This document shows, piece by piece, positions 9,083-17,505 of a stretch of 64,000 nt of DNA. The stretch's first letter is position 1; the number at the start of each line of letters is the position of its first letter. This DNA comes from Nesterenkonia sedimenti (GTDB lineage: Bacteria > Actinomycetota > Actinomycetes > Actinomycetales > Micrococcaceae). The stretch lies in contig NZ_JABAHY010000009.1 of NCBI RefSeq assembly GCF_012641515.1, positions 62,001 through 126,000 on the forward strand, in the 5' to 3' direction. A program made the translations under genes and the position numbers. The notes beneath the pieces are model-generated. The model had not been told where the DNA came from and made no database searches. It saw only the letters and a list, made by a program, of their open reading frames with translations.

Positions 9083-10159
9083 ATGAGCGTGACGATAGTG
9101 ATTGATCAGCTGGACAAGCGGGATATCCGTGTCCTGACGAACCCGCTGACCGAGCTGGCAGCACTGCTGCACGCCATCACCCATGGTGAGCATCACCCCC
9201 GATCACGCACCGTGCGGGAACATGTCTACCGCATCCGCAATGATGACCTCCTGGCCCATTCGCTCTACTATCGCCCGCTCTACGGTGCGTATATCGCCCG
9301 GTTCTTCATGCCCCTGACGGCAGTGGACAAATGGGATGTGCATGAGGAGATCGACAGTCTCCACGAGCTCGACCTCGATGTATTCACCAAACACGCGGTG
9401 TCCGCAATCGCTGATCTGCCCACCGGTGATCATGTCGGTGAGCTCAGAGATGATCCCGCACTGCAGAAATCAGTGATCGACCGGGCCAGCCGGATCGCCC
9501 AGGCAAGAGCGAAACTGGCCGGCGAAATCATCGAAAACCCACATCAGGCGCTGGAGGGACTCACCGGCTTCCTACATCAGGTCGCCACCCGCTGGTTCAA
9601 CCAGGAATGGGAGCGGGTCGCACCCCGGCTGCAGACCGAGAAGGCCAGCCGGGAACGACAGATTCTGGCCGAGGGCCCCTCGGCACTGGCCGATATCCTG
9701 CCCACCGCCGAGGAGTCCTTCAATCCGCACCGGATAAGCCTCGATAAGCTCAACCACATCTACGTGCCGCCCCGCAGTGAGGGGATTCTTCTGGTGCCCT
9801 CACATCACCTGAGCCCGCATCTGACGGTCAAACATGAAGAGGGCCTTCCGGTGGTGGTCGCATATGACCCGACGCCGGCTGACTACGAGGCATCCTCCCT
9901 GACCATGCGGCGGCTGGCTGTGCTCAATGATCCCACCAGGGTCGAGATCTGCCGGACCGTGATGCGCACCCCGTACAGCACCCTGGATCTCGCCGAGCGG
10001 ATGCGGATGAAGCCACCCCAGATGGCCCGGCACCTTCGTGCGCTGCGGGAGGCTGAGCTGGTCACCGCTGAAAGGCGCGGCAAATACGTCCTCTACGGGC
10101 TCGATGCCCGGGCACTGGAGACCATCGGCGAGCAGCTGATGTCCCACCTTCAGCGGTGA
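9083..10159 (+). CDS. Transcriptional regulator: DUF5937-like N-domain with C-terminal ArsR-type winged helix
   Basis: About 358 residues from ATG at 9083. The N-terminal 250 residues (VTIVIDQLDKRD, TNPLTELAALLHAI) look like the DUF5937 domain of actinobacterial regulators. The C-terminal 90 residues are a winged helix: LAVLNDPTRVEICRTVM, STLDLAERMRMKPPQMARHL, LVTAERRGKYVLYGL. Regulators of this build often sit beside hydrolase or transport genes; the ligand is unknown. An in-frame ATG at 9023 would add 20 residues, but its AGGAG is too close, and family N-termini usually begin at the MSVTIVID point. It diverges from the two M20 genes, which are its likely targets. Confidence 0.82.
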   Translation: MSVTIVIDQLDKRDIRVLTNPLTELAALLHAITHGEHHPRSRTVREHVYRIRNDDLLAHSLYYRPLYGAYIARFFMPLTAVDKWDVHEEIDSLHELDLDVFTKHAVSAIADLPTGDHVGELRDDPALQKSVIDRASRIAQARAKLAGEIIENPHQALEGLTGFLHQVATRWFNQEWERVAPRLQTEKASRERQILAEGPSALADILPTAEESFNPHRISLDKLNHIYVPPRSEGILLVPSHHLSPHLTVKHEEGLPVVVAYDPTPADYEASSLTMRRLAVLNDPTRVEICRTVMRTPYSTLDLAERMRMKPPQMARHLRALREAELVTAERRGKYVLYGLDARALETIGEQLMSHLQR

Positions 10160-10180
10160 GTGCCCACCCGGCGGTGGGGA

Positions 10181-11062
10181 TCAGGGTAGCTTATAGTCGA
10201 TGATCAGCGGGGCGTGATCCGACCAGCGCAGGGAGTAGTCCGCTGCGCGGTCCACCTTGGCATTGGAGGCCAGTTCGGCCAGTGCCGAGGTGGCCATGTG
10301 ATAGTCGATCCGCCAACCAGTGTCGTTGTCGAAGGCCTTACCGCGATATGACCACCAGGTATAGGGCCCATCGACCTCGCCGGCCAGGGACCGGGCGACA
10401 TCTGTGTAGCCGGCCTCACCGAAGTATTTGTCGAAGTAAGCCCGCTCCTCGGGCAGGAAGCCGGAGTTCTTCCGGTTGCCCTTCCAGTTCTTGATGTCCA
10501 GTTCCGTGTGACCGACATTGAGGTCGCCCATGACCAGGACATGATCGGTGCGTTCGGCAAGCTGAGGCAGGTACTGAAGCATGTACTCCAGGAACCGCAT
10601 TTTGTGCTCCTGGCGCTCGGTGCCGACTTCCCCGGAGTGCACATAGACGCTGACCACCGTCAGGATGCTGCCGTCGCCGAGCTCGTAGTCTGCCTCGATC
10701 CAGCGGCCGTCATCCTCCGGATGTCCCTCGCCGATACCGGTGCGGGTGGCAATCGGTGCCTGGCGGGAGATGATCGCAACACCGGCCCGGCCCTTCTGGG
10801 CGGCCTCATGCTCATGGATATGCCAGGTTGCCTGGGAGTCGTCCTCACCGGCCTCCTCGGCGAACTGCTGAACCAGCTTGGTCAGGGTGGCGCCATCAGC
10901 GCGGACCTCCTGCAGGGTCAGGATGTCCAGCTCGCGCTCGGCCAGCCACTGGCCCATTCCCTTGCGGGCTGCGGCCCGGATGCCGTTGACGTTGACGCTG
11001 CCGATCCGGGTGACCCCGTCAGCTTTGGGGTCAACGATCCGGTGGGGGCTGGTTTCAGTCAC
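10181..11062 (-). CDS. xthA: Exodeoxyribonuclease III (AP endonuclease, EEP family)
   Basis: A 293-residue DNA-repair nuclease that cuts abasic sites and removes damaged 3' ends. The endonuclease/exonuclease/phosphatase motifs are in order: NVNGIRAA near the start, LTLQEVRAD with the metal-binding Glu, VSVYVHSGE, VMGDLNVGHTELDIKNWKG with the catalytic Asp and Asn, DTGWRIDYHM, and the final SDHAPLIIDY with the catalytic His. The length is normal. It converges on the regulator gene with a 21-bp gap, and a small membrane-protein gene follows on the same strand side at 11111. Confidence 0.95.
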   Translation of the reverse strand: MTETSPHRIVDPKADGVTRIGSVNVNGIRAAARKGMGQWLAERELDILTLQEVRADGATLTKLVQQFAEEAGEDDSQATWHIHEHEAAQKGRAGVAIISRQAPIATRTGIGEGHPEDDGRWIEADYELGDGSILTVVSVYVHSGEVGTERQEHKMRFLEYMLQYLPQLAERTDHVLVMGDLNVGHTELDIKNWKGNRKNSGFLPEERAYFDKYFGEAGYTDVARSLAGEVDGPYTWWSYRGKAFDNDTGWRIDYHMATSALAELASNAKVDRAADYSLRWSDHAPLIIDYKLP

Positions 11063-11110
11063 GCTTGTCAGTCTCCTTGAGCAGTATTTCTGTGTCCGTG
11101 AGCGGAGGTG

Positions 11111-11680
11111 TCAGTTGACGATGTCGCCCTCGAGGGTCTCCCCGGAGTTGCCGTCGTCGTCGTTCTTTTTCTTCCGTCCGACATGCTCGGCGAGCATATC
11201 GCGGCCGTTATGGGCGGTGATCTCCATAGTCTCCAGGGCACGGTCGACCATTTCCATATCCGCTTCCTCGCCCTTGGCCAGCTCCTGCTGGACCACCCGA
11301 ACCTGGACCTGAACGATCTTGAAGGAGTGGTCGAGTTTCATGTTCCGGGAGTGGGCGTCTTCATCCACGACGGCGGCCCCGCCACCTCGGGAGGCGGCCG
11401 CTGCCCGGGCTGCACCCACGGCACCGCGGGTGGCATCTGCTGCCGCTCCGACCTTCTTGGCACCCATCATGATCACCAGGACCAGCACGATCGCCAAGAG
11501 CAGCCAGGCTGCGGAGATCACCACCAGAATCCATCCGATGATGTCGTTCTGGTTCGCAGCGAAGATCAGCGCACACAGCAGTACCGTGATCATCACCGCG
11601 AAGGCGATGCCGGTGCCGCGGCGGCCGGCGTTGCGCAGAGCAGAGTGGGCCTTATCAGATGCTGGAAGGGATTCAGTCAC
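11111..11680 (-). CDS. Hypothetical membrane protein, two N-terminal transmembrane helices
   Basis: 189 residues from a GTG start with AGAGGG just upstream. Two hydrophobic segments (about 24-42 and 48-70) form a hairpin, followed by an Ala/Gly-rich stretch and a charged C-terminal half with HSFKIVQVQVRVVQQEL, likely helical, and a lysine run near the end. No known domain is recognised. The next gene upstream is divergent. It may be transcribed into xthA, 49 bp downstream on the same strand. Confidence 0.7.
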   Translation of the reverse strand: MTESLPASDKAHSALRNAGRRGTGIAFAVMITVLLCALIFAANQNDIIGWILVVISAAWLLLAIVLVLVIMMGAKKVGAAADATRGAVGAARAAAASRGGGAAVVDEDAHSRNMKLDHSFKIVQVQVRVVQQELAKGEEADMEMVDRALETMEITAHNGRDMLAEHVGRKKKNDDDGNSGETLEGDIVN

Positions 11681-11750
11681 CCCTCTATTCTTTCAGAACC
11701 CCGCGGTAAGCTCGAACCGGCAATGACGCTTATCCCAAGGAGACTGACCG

Positions 11751-12089
11751 ATGACCGAGCTTCCTGAGACCATCAGCGCCGATAGCACTGAGCGGACCAC
11801 ATTCATGCGCCGCTACACCCTGGACCCCGCCCTGGCTGATGAGTTTGTGGAGTTCCTGACTAAGAAAGTCATCCCCGCCCGTGAGGAGCGCGGCTTCACC
11901 ATTGAGTCGATCTGGTTGGACACTGATAAGTCCCAGCTGACCTGGTTCGTCTCCCGGCCCAGCAACACTGAGGAGTTCCTGGCCGCCGAGCGCGACTGGG
12001 AGGAATCCGATCAGCGGGCCGAGATCTTCGCCGGCGTTCCGGACTGGGTGACTCATAAGGATGTTCGCGAGGTCACCCGACTCCGTTAG
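11751..12089 (+). CDS. Small protein resembling a ferredoxin-like dimeric alpha/beta barrel
   Basis: 112 residues preceded by CAAGGAGA eight bases before ATG. The pattern MRRYTLDP, FVEFLTKKVIPAREERGF, IESIWLDTDKSQLTWFVSR and AAERDWEESDQRAEIF resembles NIPSNAP or antibiotic-monooxygenase-like dimeric alpha/beta barrels: strand, helix, two strands, helix, strand. No catalytic residues can be named. Its stop overlaps the convergent MFS stop by three bases. Confidence 0.65.
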   Translation: MTELPETISADSTERTTFMRRYTLDPALADEFVEFLTKKVIPAREERGFTIESIWLDTDKSQLTWFVSRPSNTEEFLAAERDWEESDQRAEIFAGVPDWVTHKDVREVTRLR

Positions 12090-13528
12090 TCCGCGGCTCG
12101 GCGGGCGGCGCGGGCTGCCCCGACTGCGGCGATGACGGCGGTGAGCATCGCTGCTGCCATAACGATGGCCGAGATGGTCATCGCGTGCTGGTGATTGCCC
12201 TGGGCCACCAGGGCAAAGTAGAGCCCGGTCGCCCCGGCCATACCCATGGCGGTGAAGATCCGCTGGACGGTCTGCTGCACCCCGCCGGAGGCCCCTGCCA
12301 TGTATTCGGGGACATCCTGCATCGACATCGTCTGAGCGCTGGGGATCAGCAGCGCCTGGGAGAAACCGCTGACGCCGATGGCCACTGCGATCCACCACAG
12401 CGAACCCCATGTGGTTTCCATCAGCCAGGCTGCCCCGGCGAGCATCAGCAGGGACAGGACTGCGAAGACCGAACCGGCTAGGACCATGCGGCTGCCGTAG
12501 CGCGGTACGCGTTTGCCCACCTGGGCTGCCAGCAGCAGGACCATCACACCGCTGGGGAGGCTCACCAGCCCCGCGGTGAGCGCTGAATAGCCCAGCCCAT
12601 CCTGAATATAGAGCGGGATAACCGCCCACATCGCCGGCATACCGATGAAGTAGAGCACCAGAACCGCGGAGTTCCAGGTGTAGCTGGGCAGGGTGAACAG
12701 CCTGAGGTCCACCATGGGATCCTCGGGGCGCCTGCGGCCCAGCCGGCGCTCCCATATCACCCAGGCCACCAGCAGGAGCACCCCGGTGACTGCCACCAGC
12801 ACTGCCCACCAGCCACGGAGTTGGATGAAGGGCAGCATGATCAGCAGGATGGCAGCAGTCAGCAGAACGACGCCGACTGGGTCCAAGCGGCTGAGTCGTT
12901 TGGGATGGGCACTGACCCGGTCATGCCTGGGCAGCCAGAGGGCACCGAAGAGCACACCGATCAGCGCCACCGGAACGTTGATCGCAAAGACTAAGCGCCA
13001 GGCCAGCTCCTCGGGGGCAACTTCCACCAGCACGCCGCCGACCAGGGGACCCATTGCCACGCCGAGACCGATGACGGTGCTCATCAGACCGTAGGCTCGG
13101 CCACGGGCTGCGCCTGTGAAGAGTTGCTGGATGACTCCGATGATCTGCGGCAGCAGCATGGCCGAGGCCAGCCCCATGGCGATCCGAGCCAGAATCAGCA
13201 GTTCAGGGTTCGGCGCTGCGGCAGCCCCTAGGGAGGTCAGGCCGAAGAGCCCCACCCCGGTCAGAAACATGCCGCGGCGTCCCCAGAGGTCTCCTGCGCG
13301 GCCTGCCGGAACCAGCCCCATGCCGAAGGCCAGTGCATAGCCGGAGAGGATCCATTGGAGGTCAGATTCGGTGGCCCCGATGCCCTCGACGATCACCGGG
13401 GCGGCCACGATGACCGAGGAAATGCTCAGCAGTGCGGCGAAGAGGGGAAGCAGCAGGGCGATCATCACCCGGGTGGTAGGCGGCGCCGGTGCCGATTCCT
13501 CACGTGAAATGTGGTCCTCTTCACTCAC
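12086..13528 (-). CDS. MFS transporter, DHA2 (EmrB/QacA-like) drug:proton antiporter
   Basis: 480 residues with about 14 hydrophobic segments, as in the 14-helix DHA2 group that exports drugs, dyes and other toxic compounds with protons. The conserved loop between helices 2 and 3 is visible as GRAGDLWGRRG, and the helix-5 motif area reads GLGVAMGPLVGGVLVE. The start is GTG at 13528. TATAGAG, a likely -10, lies 10-16 bp upstream, and the palindromes at 13549-13577 fall in or near the -35 region, so a local repressor is expected although no TetR or MarR gene adjoins. Confidence 0.9.
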   Translation of the reverse strand: MSEEDHISREESAPAPPTTRVMIALLLPLFAALLSISSVIVAAPVIVEGIGATESDLQWILSGYALAFGMGLVPAGRAGDLWGRRGMFLTGVGLFGLTSLGAAAAPNPELLILARIAMGLASAMLLPQIIGVIQQLFTGAARGRAYGLMSTVIGLGVAMGPLVGGVLVEVAPEELAWRLVFAINVPVALIGVLFGALWLPRHDRVSAHPKRLSRLDPVGVVLLTAAILLIMLPFIQLRGWWAVLVAVTGVLLLVAWVIWERRLGRRRPEDPMVDLRLFTLPSYTWNSAVLVLYFIGMPAMWAVIPLYIQDGLGYSALTAGLVSLPSGVMVLLLAAQVGKRVPRYGSRMVLAGSVFAVLSLLMLAGAAWLMETTWGSLWWIAVAIGVSGFSQALLIPSAQTMSMQDVPEYMAGASGGVQQTVQRIFTAMGMAGATGLYFALVAQGNHQHAMTISAIVMAAAMLTAVIAAVGAARAARRAAD

Positions 13529-13559
13529 CTACAGCACTCTATACCGCAGAACCGTTCTA

Positions 13560-13574
13560 GTTGCATTTGGCAAC
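13560..13574. promoter_or_regulatory. Perfect inverted repeat upstream of the MFS gene (candidate repressor site)
   Basis: GTTGC and GCAAC flank ATTTG. A second pair, ACCGTT (13552-13557 region) and AACGGT (13572-13577), is nested around it. The set lies 32-50 bp upstream of the MFS start, where an efflux repressor would act. Function is inferred. Confidence 0.45.
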
Positions 13575-13706
13575 GGTCTGTCTCAGGGACTGGTCCTGCA
13601 AACCTTTCGGCCAATGACAGAACCACCTACGGCAGCTGCCGCTCTCCTATGGTGGAGATGACAGTGCCGCAGGCGGTTCCTGGGGATCAGTGGCCTCTGT
13701 TCGACC

Positions 13707-14300
13707 TCAGCGTTTGTGCTGGAAGAGGTAGTCGGCCACCTCTGAGTTGAAGGCAAGCACCAGCCAGTAGACGTTAACGCCCAGCCAGACCAGGGAGATC
13801 AGCATGCTGAGGTTGATCTCGCCCATTGCGAAGCCCAAGACACTGAAGACTATGGAGATGATGGCGAAGATGATGCCCAGGATCCGCGCCCAGTTCTTAT
13901 TGGCCCGCAGACCGAAGTACACCAGGGCGTAAATACCCAGCAGGACCAGGACAAAGATCGTCGTACCGGTGCTGAACCAGCCGTAGACGCTCTCGACCTC
14001 AGTGCGCTCCATGGCCACGCCCATTTCCTGGTAGGTGGTCATGAGGTCATCGATCATTGCCTCGCGGAAGGAGTCGTTATTGAACATCAGCAGCATCATT
14101 ACGCCGCTGATGAGGAACAGTCCGCCCGAGACCAGTGTGAAGATTTTCAGGCTGCGGAACTTCGCAGGTTCTTCCACGGGTCCGCCGAAGGCCTGGGGGT
14201 TATAGGCCTCGGTGCCGAACTTCGGTCCGGTCGATGGGTCCTCCCCCTGCGGGGAGGGCTGTCCCCACTGGGGGGTGTTGTCATTCGGCGGGGTGGTCAT
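13707..14300 (-). CDS. Hypothetical membrane protein, four transmembrane helices
   Basis: 197 residues. The first 45 are hydrophilic and Pro/Gln/Asn-rich, a typical cytoplasmic lead of small actinobacterial membrane proteins. Four hydrophobic segments follow at about 52-72, 104-124, 130-150 and 155-185, the second after a loop carrying FREAMIDDLMTTYQEM. I recognise no named domain. It lies downstream of the MacB-like permease on the same strand with a 69-bp gap and may share its transcript. Confidence 0.75.
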   Translation of the reverse strand: MTTPPNDNTPQWGQPSPQGEDPSTGPKFGTEAYNPQAFGGPVEEPAKFRSLKIFTLVSGGLFLISGVMMLLMFNNDSFREAMIDDLMTTYQEMGVAMERTEVESVYGWFSTGTTIFVLVLLGIYALVYFGLRANKNWARILGIIFAIISIVFSVLGFAMGEINLSMLISLVWLGVNVYWLVLAFNSEVADYLFQHKR

Positions 14301-14369
14301 GGGGTCCTCCCTGAAGTAACGGTGAGCTGATTCCAGGTTCTCACTGATTTCTGACTCGGTGCTGGGACT

Positions 14370-15647
14370 TTACTCATAGCGTAGAGCCTCGATGGGGTCC
14401 TTCTTCGCCGCCCTGCGTGCGGGCAGGCTGCCGGCGAGGAAGGCGATGGCCACAATCAGCAGGAAGATTCCGCCGACTGCCAGGGGGTTGAAGGCGAAGA
14501 GGCTAAGCTCCGCGAAGCCGCCCAGAGGCCCATCCTCTGCAGTCAGGGCCATATCTGCCAGGAAGCCTGCTGCCAGCCCCAGCCCGATGCCGAACACCGA
14601 GCCCATGATGCCGATGACCACCGCTTCCATGGAGAAGAGCCCGAAGACTTTCCCGGAGGACATGCCCAGGGCCTTCATGAGGCCGATCTCCCGTGTCCGC
14701 TCCTGGACGCTCATCAGCAGGGTGTTGACGATGCCGAAGCTGGCGGCCAGCAGGGCGATCAGGGCGAATCCGGCCAGCACCCAGGCAATAGTGTCGATGA
14801 TCTGCTGGAACATCGCGATCTGGTCCTCAACGGTGAGCCCCCAGAGCCCCTCCTCGGCGAGCGCGTCTTTGACTGCCTCCTCATTGGCCTCGAGGTCCTC
14901 GACCTCCACGGCGGCCATGATGTAGCTCTCGGGGTTCTGCCCCTCATAGCCTTCACCGTTGATCTCGAAGATCTCGTGGGTCAGCTCCACGGAGGGAATC
15001 GGGGCGAAGCCGACATCGGCCAGGGTTCCCTGGGTGACACCGGTGACCTCAGCTTCGACCTCGCTGATCTGGCCTACCGCATTGGGGGCACCGATGACCA
15101 CTGTCTCACCGACGATCTCCTCCGGGGAGTCGGCCCCAAAGGCCTCCATCCAATCCTCGGGGATGGTCATCTCCATGGCTCCGCGGTCGGGCAACTCACC
15201 GGCGATGACCTCGGCAAGGGTGTCATTGAGGGCGAAGTCCAGATTGGAGACGTACTGGCCGCCGTCGGGGGTTTCGATGTATTCGACCTGTGCGGCGATC
15301 TCGGTCTCCACGCTGAGCACGTGGTCGATTTTCTCGATGGTCTCGATATCGGAGGCGCTGAGCATGCCAGTGCCGAAGCCGGCATCGGTGTCAGCCCCTG
15401 CCTCGGGATCGTATTCGGGCGGTCCGTCCTGTTCGCTGGCATCCATCTGGGGGACCACATAGATTGATTCGTCATCGCCGAATCCCTCGAAGATCCGGTC
15501 CACAGTCTGGTTGATACCGGCTGCCAGTCCGGTGGTCACTGCCAGGGTGAAGGCACCGATGAAGATGGCGATGACGGTCAGGAAGGTGCGCAGTTTGGAG
15601 CGCAGGGTATTGCCGAAGGCACTTTTGACGACGTCATTGGCTTTCAT
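14370..15647 (-). CDS. ABC transporter permease, FtsX/MacB family
   Basis: 425 residues. One N-terminal transmembrane segment lies in LRTFLTVIAIFIGAFTL, followed by a large extracytoplasmic MacB-type domain rich in Asp and Glu. Three C-terminal transmembrane helices carry SFGIVNTLLMSVQERTREIG and end with AARRAAKKDPIEALRYE, the FtsX/MacB signature. Such permeases work with a LolD-like ATPase in mechanotransmission, moving peptides, antibiotics or lipids at the outer membrane face. ATG at 15647 overlaps the ATPase TGA (ATGA) and follows GGAGGG, so the pair is translationally coupled. Confidence 0.93.
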   Translation of the reverse strand: MKANDVVKSAFGNTLRSKLRTFLTVIAIFIGAFTLAVTTGLAAGINQTVDRIFEGFGDDESIYVVPQMDASEQDGPPEYDPEAGADTDAGFGTGMLSASDIETIEKIDHVLSVETEIAAQVEYIETPDGGQYVSNLDFALNDTLAEVIAGELPDRGAMEMTIPEDWMEAFGADSPEEIVGETVVIGAPNAVGQISEVEAEVTGVTQGTLADVGFAPIPSVELTHEIFEINGEGYEGQNPESYIMAAVEVEDLEANEEAVKDALAEEGLWGLTVEDQIAMFQQIIDTIAWVLAGFALIALLAASFGIVNTLLMSVQERTREIGLMKALGMSSGKVFGLFSMEAVVIGIMGSVFGIGLGLAAGFLADMALTAEDGPLGGFAELSLFAFNPLAVGGIFLLIVAIAFLAGSLPARRAAKKDPIEALRYE

Positions 15648-16336
15648 CGGGTGCCCTCCTCGGTGATGATCTCCCCGTCCTGCATGATCAGGCGGCGCTG
15701 GCATTTGGCGGCGAGGTCCTCATCATGAGTGACCACCACCAGAGTGATGCCGTGGTCCCGGTGCAGCCCGAAGAGGATGTCCTCAACGGTCTCCGAGGTG
15801 GCAGTGTCCAGGTTTCCGGTGGGCTCATCGGCGAAGAGCACCTCGGGGTCGTTGATCAGCGCCCGGGCGATGCAGACACGCTGCTTCTGTCCACCGGAGA
15901 GGTTGGTGGCCTTGTTCTTGGCCTTATCTGCCATCTCCAACTGCTCAAGGGCCTTCATACCGCGCTTATCGCGCTCAATCTTGGAGACACCGGCGATCTT
16001 CAGCGGCAGGGTCACATTCTCCAGCACGCTCTGATTGGGATTGAGGAAGAACTGCTGGAAGACAAATCCGAAGGTCTCGTTACGCAGGGCGGAGACTTTC
16101 TTGGGCTTCAGCTGGGTCACCGGCTTACCGTCCAGGGCCACGACCCCGGAGGTCGGCTCGTCCAGCAGGGCCAGCAGGTGCATCAGAGTGGACTTCCCGG
16201 AACCGGATTTCCCCACAATGGCCACCGACTCTCCGCGGTGGATCTCAAAAGTCAGGCCTTTGAGCGCATGGAACGCCGCAGACCCTCGGCCATATACCTT
16301 GACCAGGTTCTCGGTTTCGAGAACGGGAGTAGACAT
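15644..16336 (-). CDS. ABC transporter ATP-binding protein, MacB/LolD type
   Basis: 230 residues, the partner ATPase of the permease that follows. Walker A is GKSGSGKST, the Q-loop is FVFQQFFLNPN, the signature is LSGGQKQR, Walker B is LFADEPTGNLD, and the H-loop is VVVTHDEDLA. I placed the start at ATG 16336, with GAGAGG five bases before it; the open frame extends to 16564, but the added residues do not resemble the family. The gene diverges from the DrrA-like operon, with a shared promoter region at 16337-16509. Confidence 0.93.
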   Translation of the reverse strand: MSTPVLETENLVKVYGRGSAAFHALKGLTFEIHRGESVAIVGKSGSGKSTLMHLLALLDEPTSGVVALDGKPVTQLKPKKVSALRNETFGFVFQQFFLNPNQSVLENVTLPLKIAGVSKIERDKRGMKALEQLEMADKAKNKATNLSGGQKQRVCIARALINDPEVLFADEPTGNLDTATSETVEDILFGLHRDHGITLVVVTHDEDLAAKCQRRLIMQDGEIITEEGTR

Positions 16337-16469
16337 GCTTGCCTCTCGGTAGTGATTGATCGGAACTGATATCAGTCTTACGGATGACATGGCTTCACAC
16401 ATCCCCCGTGGGGATGATTTCGGGGATGGTTCAGGGATGATTCCGGGTGTGCTCGGGGGCGCCCCTGGA

Positions 16470-16492
16470 CTAGCCCACGGACAGTGGGCTAG
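16470..16492. promoter_or_regulatory. Perfect 9-bp inverted repeat in front of the DrrA-like ABC operon (candidate operator)
   Basis: CTAGCCCAC and GTGGGCTAG flank GGACA, 17 bp before the ATG at 16510. No ribosome-binding site is apparent between it and the ATG. This placement suits a TetR-type repressor site overlapping the promoter. The regulator itself is not in view. Confidence 0.5.
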
Positions 16493-16509
16493 ATGTACAC
16501 TTTCGAAAC

Positions 16510-17505
16510 ATGTCCACATCCTCTGCGCTGGACACCAGTGCGCCTGCCGATTCCTCCGCTGCACCCGCGATTGAAGCCACCGATCTGGTCAAGCAGTATG
16601 GGGATTTCACTGCCGTCAACAACATCAGTTTCAGTGTCACCCGTGGGGAGTCCTTCGGCCTGCTGGGGCCCAATGGCGCAGGGAAGTCCACGACCATGCG
16701 GATGATCGCCGCGGTCTCCTCCCGCACCTCGGGGACGATGTATGTCTCCGGGATCGACCCACAGGCCGAGGGACCCCGGGTGCGGGCCCGCCTGGGAGTG
16801 ATCCCTCAGCAGGACAATCTCGATGAGGATCTCACTGTGCGGGAGAACCTCATTATGTACGGCCGCTACTTCGGGCTGCCCCGGAAGTATCTGCTGGCCA
16901 AAGCCGATGAGCTCTTGGAATTCGCCCAGCTGACGCATAAGGCCAAGGCCCGGGTGGAGGACCTCTCCGGGGGAATGAAACGACGGCTGACCATTGCCCG
17001 GGCTCTGATCAATGAACCGGAGATCCTACTGCTGGATGAGCCGACCACGGGCTTGGACCCACAGGCCCGCCATGTGCTGTGGGACAGGCTGTTCCGCCTC
17101 AAGGAGACCGGGACAACTCTGGTGCTGACCACTCACCATATGGAGGAGGCTGAGCAGCTCTGCGACCGCCTCATTGTGGTGGACCACGGAGAGATCATGG
17201 CCGAGGGGTCTCCGGCGGGGCTGATCCGGGAGCACTCCACCCGGGAGGTCCTGGAGCTCAGGTTCGGTATGGACCGCAATCCCGAGATCGCCGCTGCCCT
17301 GGAGACCGAATTGGGTAACCGTGAAGGGCTGGGCTACAGCCATATCGAGGTTCTGCCTGACCGACTTCTGGTCTACGCCGATGACGCCGAAGCCGCCCTG
17401 GAGGCTATCCACGCCGATGGGCGCCGGCCGATGACTTCGCTGATCCGCCGCTCCTCCCTGGAAGATGTCTTCCTGCGGCTGACCGGACGGACGCTGGTGG
17501 ACTGA
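16510..17505 (+). CDS. ABC transporter ATP-binding protein, DrrA (daunorubicin-resistance) type
   Basis: 331 residues. The nucleotide-binding domain has Walker A GPNGAGKST, signature LSGGMKRRL, Walker B LLLDEPTTGLDP with QARH after it, and the H-loop VLTTHHMEEAEQL. The roughly 100-residue C-terminal extension, ending FLRLTGRTL, is typical of drug-exporting DrrA-like ATPases. It energises the fused permease that follows; the two genes overlap by one base (TGATG). Substrates could be antibiotics, lipids or surface glycoconjugates. Confidence 0.93.
   Translation: MSTSSALDTSAPADSSAAPAIEATDLVKQYGDFTAVNNISFSVTRGESFGLLGPNGAGKSTTMRMIAAVSSRTSGTMYVSGIDPQAEGPRVRARLGVIPQQDNLDEDLTVRENLIMYGRYFGLPRKYLLAKADELLEFAQLTHKAKARVEDLSGGMKRRLTIARALINEPEILLLDEPTTGLDPQARHVLWDRLFRLKETGTTLVLTTHHMEEAEQLCDRLIVVDHGEIMAEGSPAGLIREHSTREVLELRFGMDRNPEIAAALETELGNREGLGYSHIEVLPDRLLVYADDAEAALEAIHADGRRPMTSLIRRSSLEDVFLRLTGRTLVD

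Noticed and set aside
16337-16564. Upstream extension of the MacB-like ATPase gene to 16564
   Set aside because: The extension overlaps the divergent DrrA-like promoter and has no ATPase-like sequence; ATG at 16336 has GAGAGG before it.
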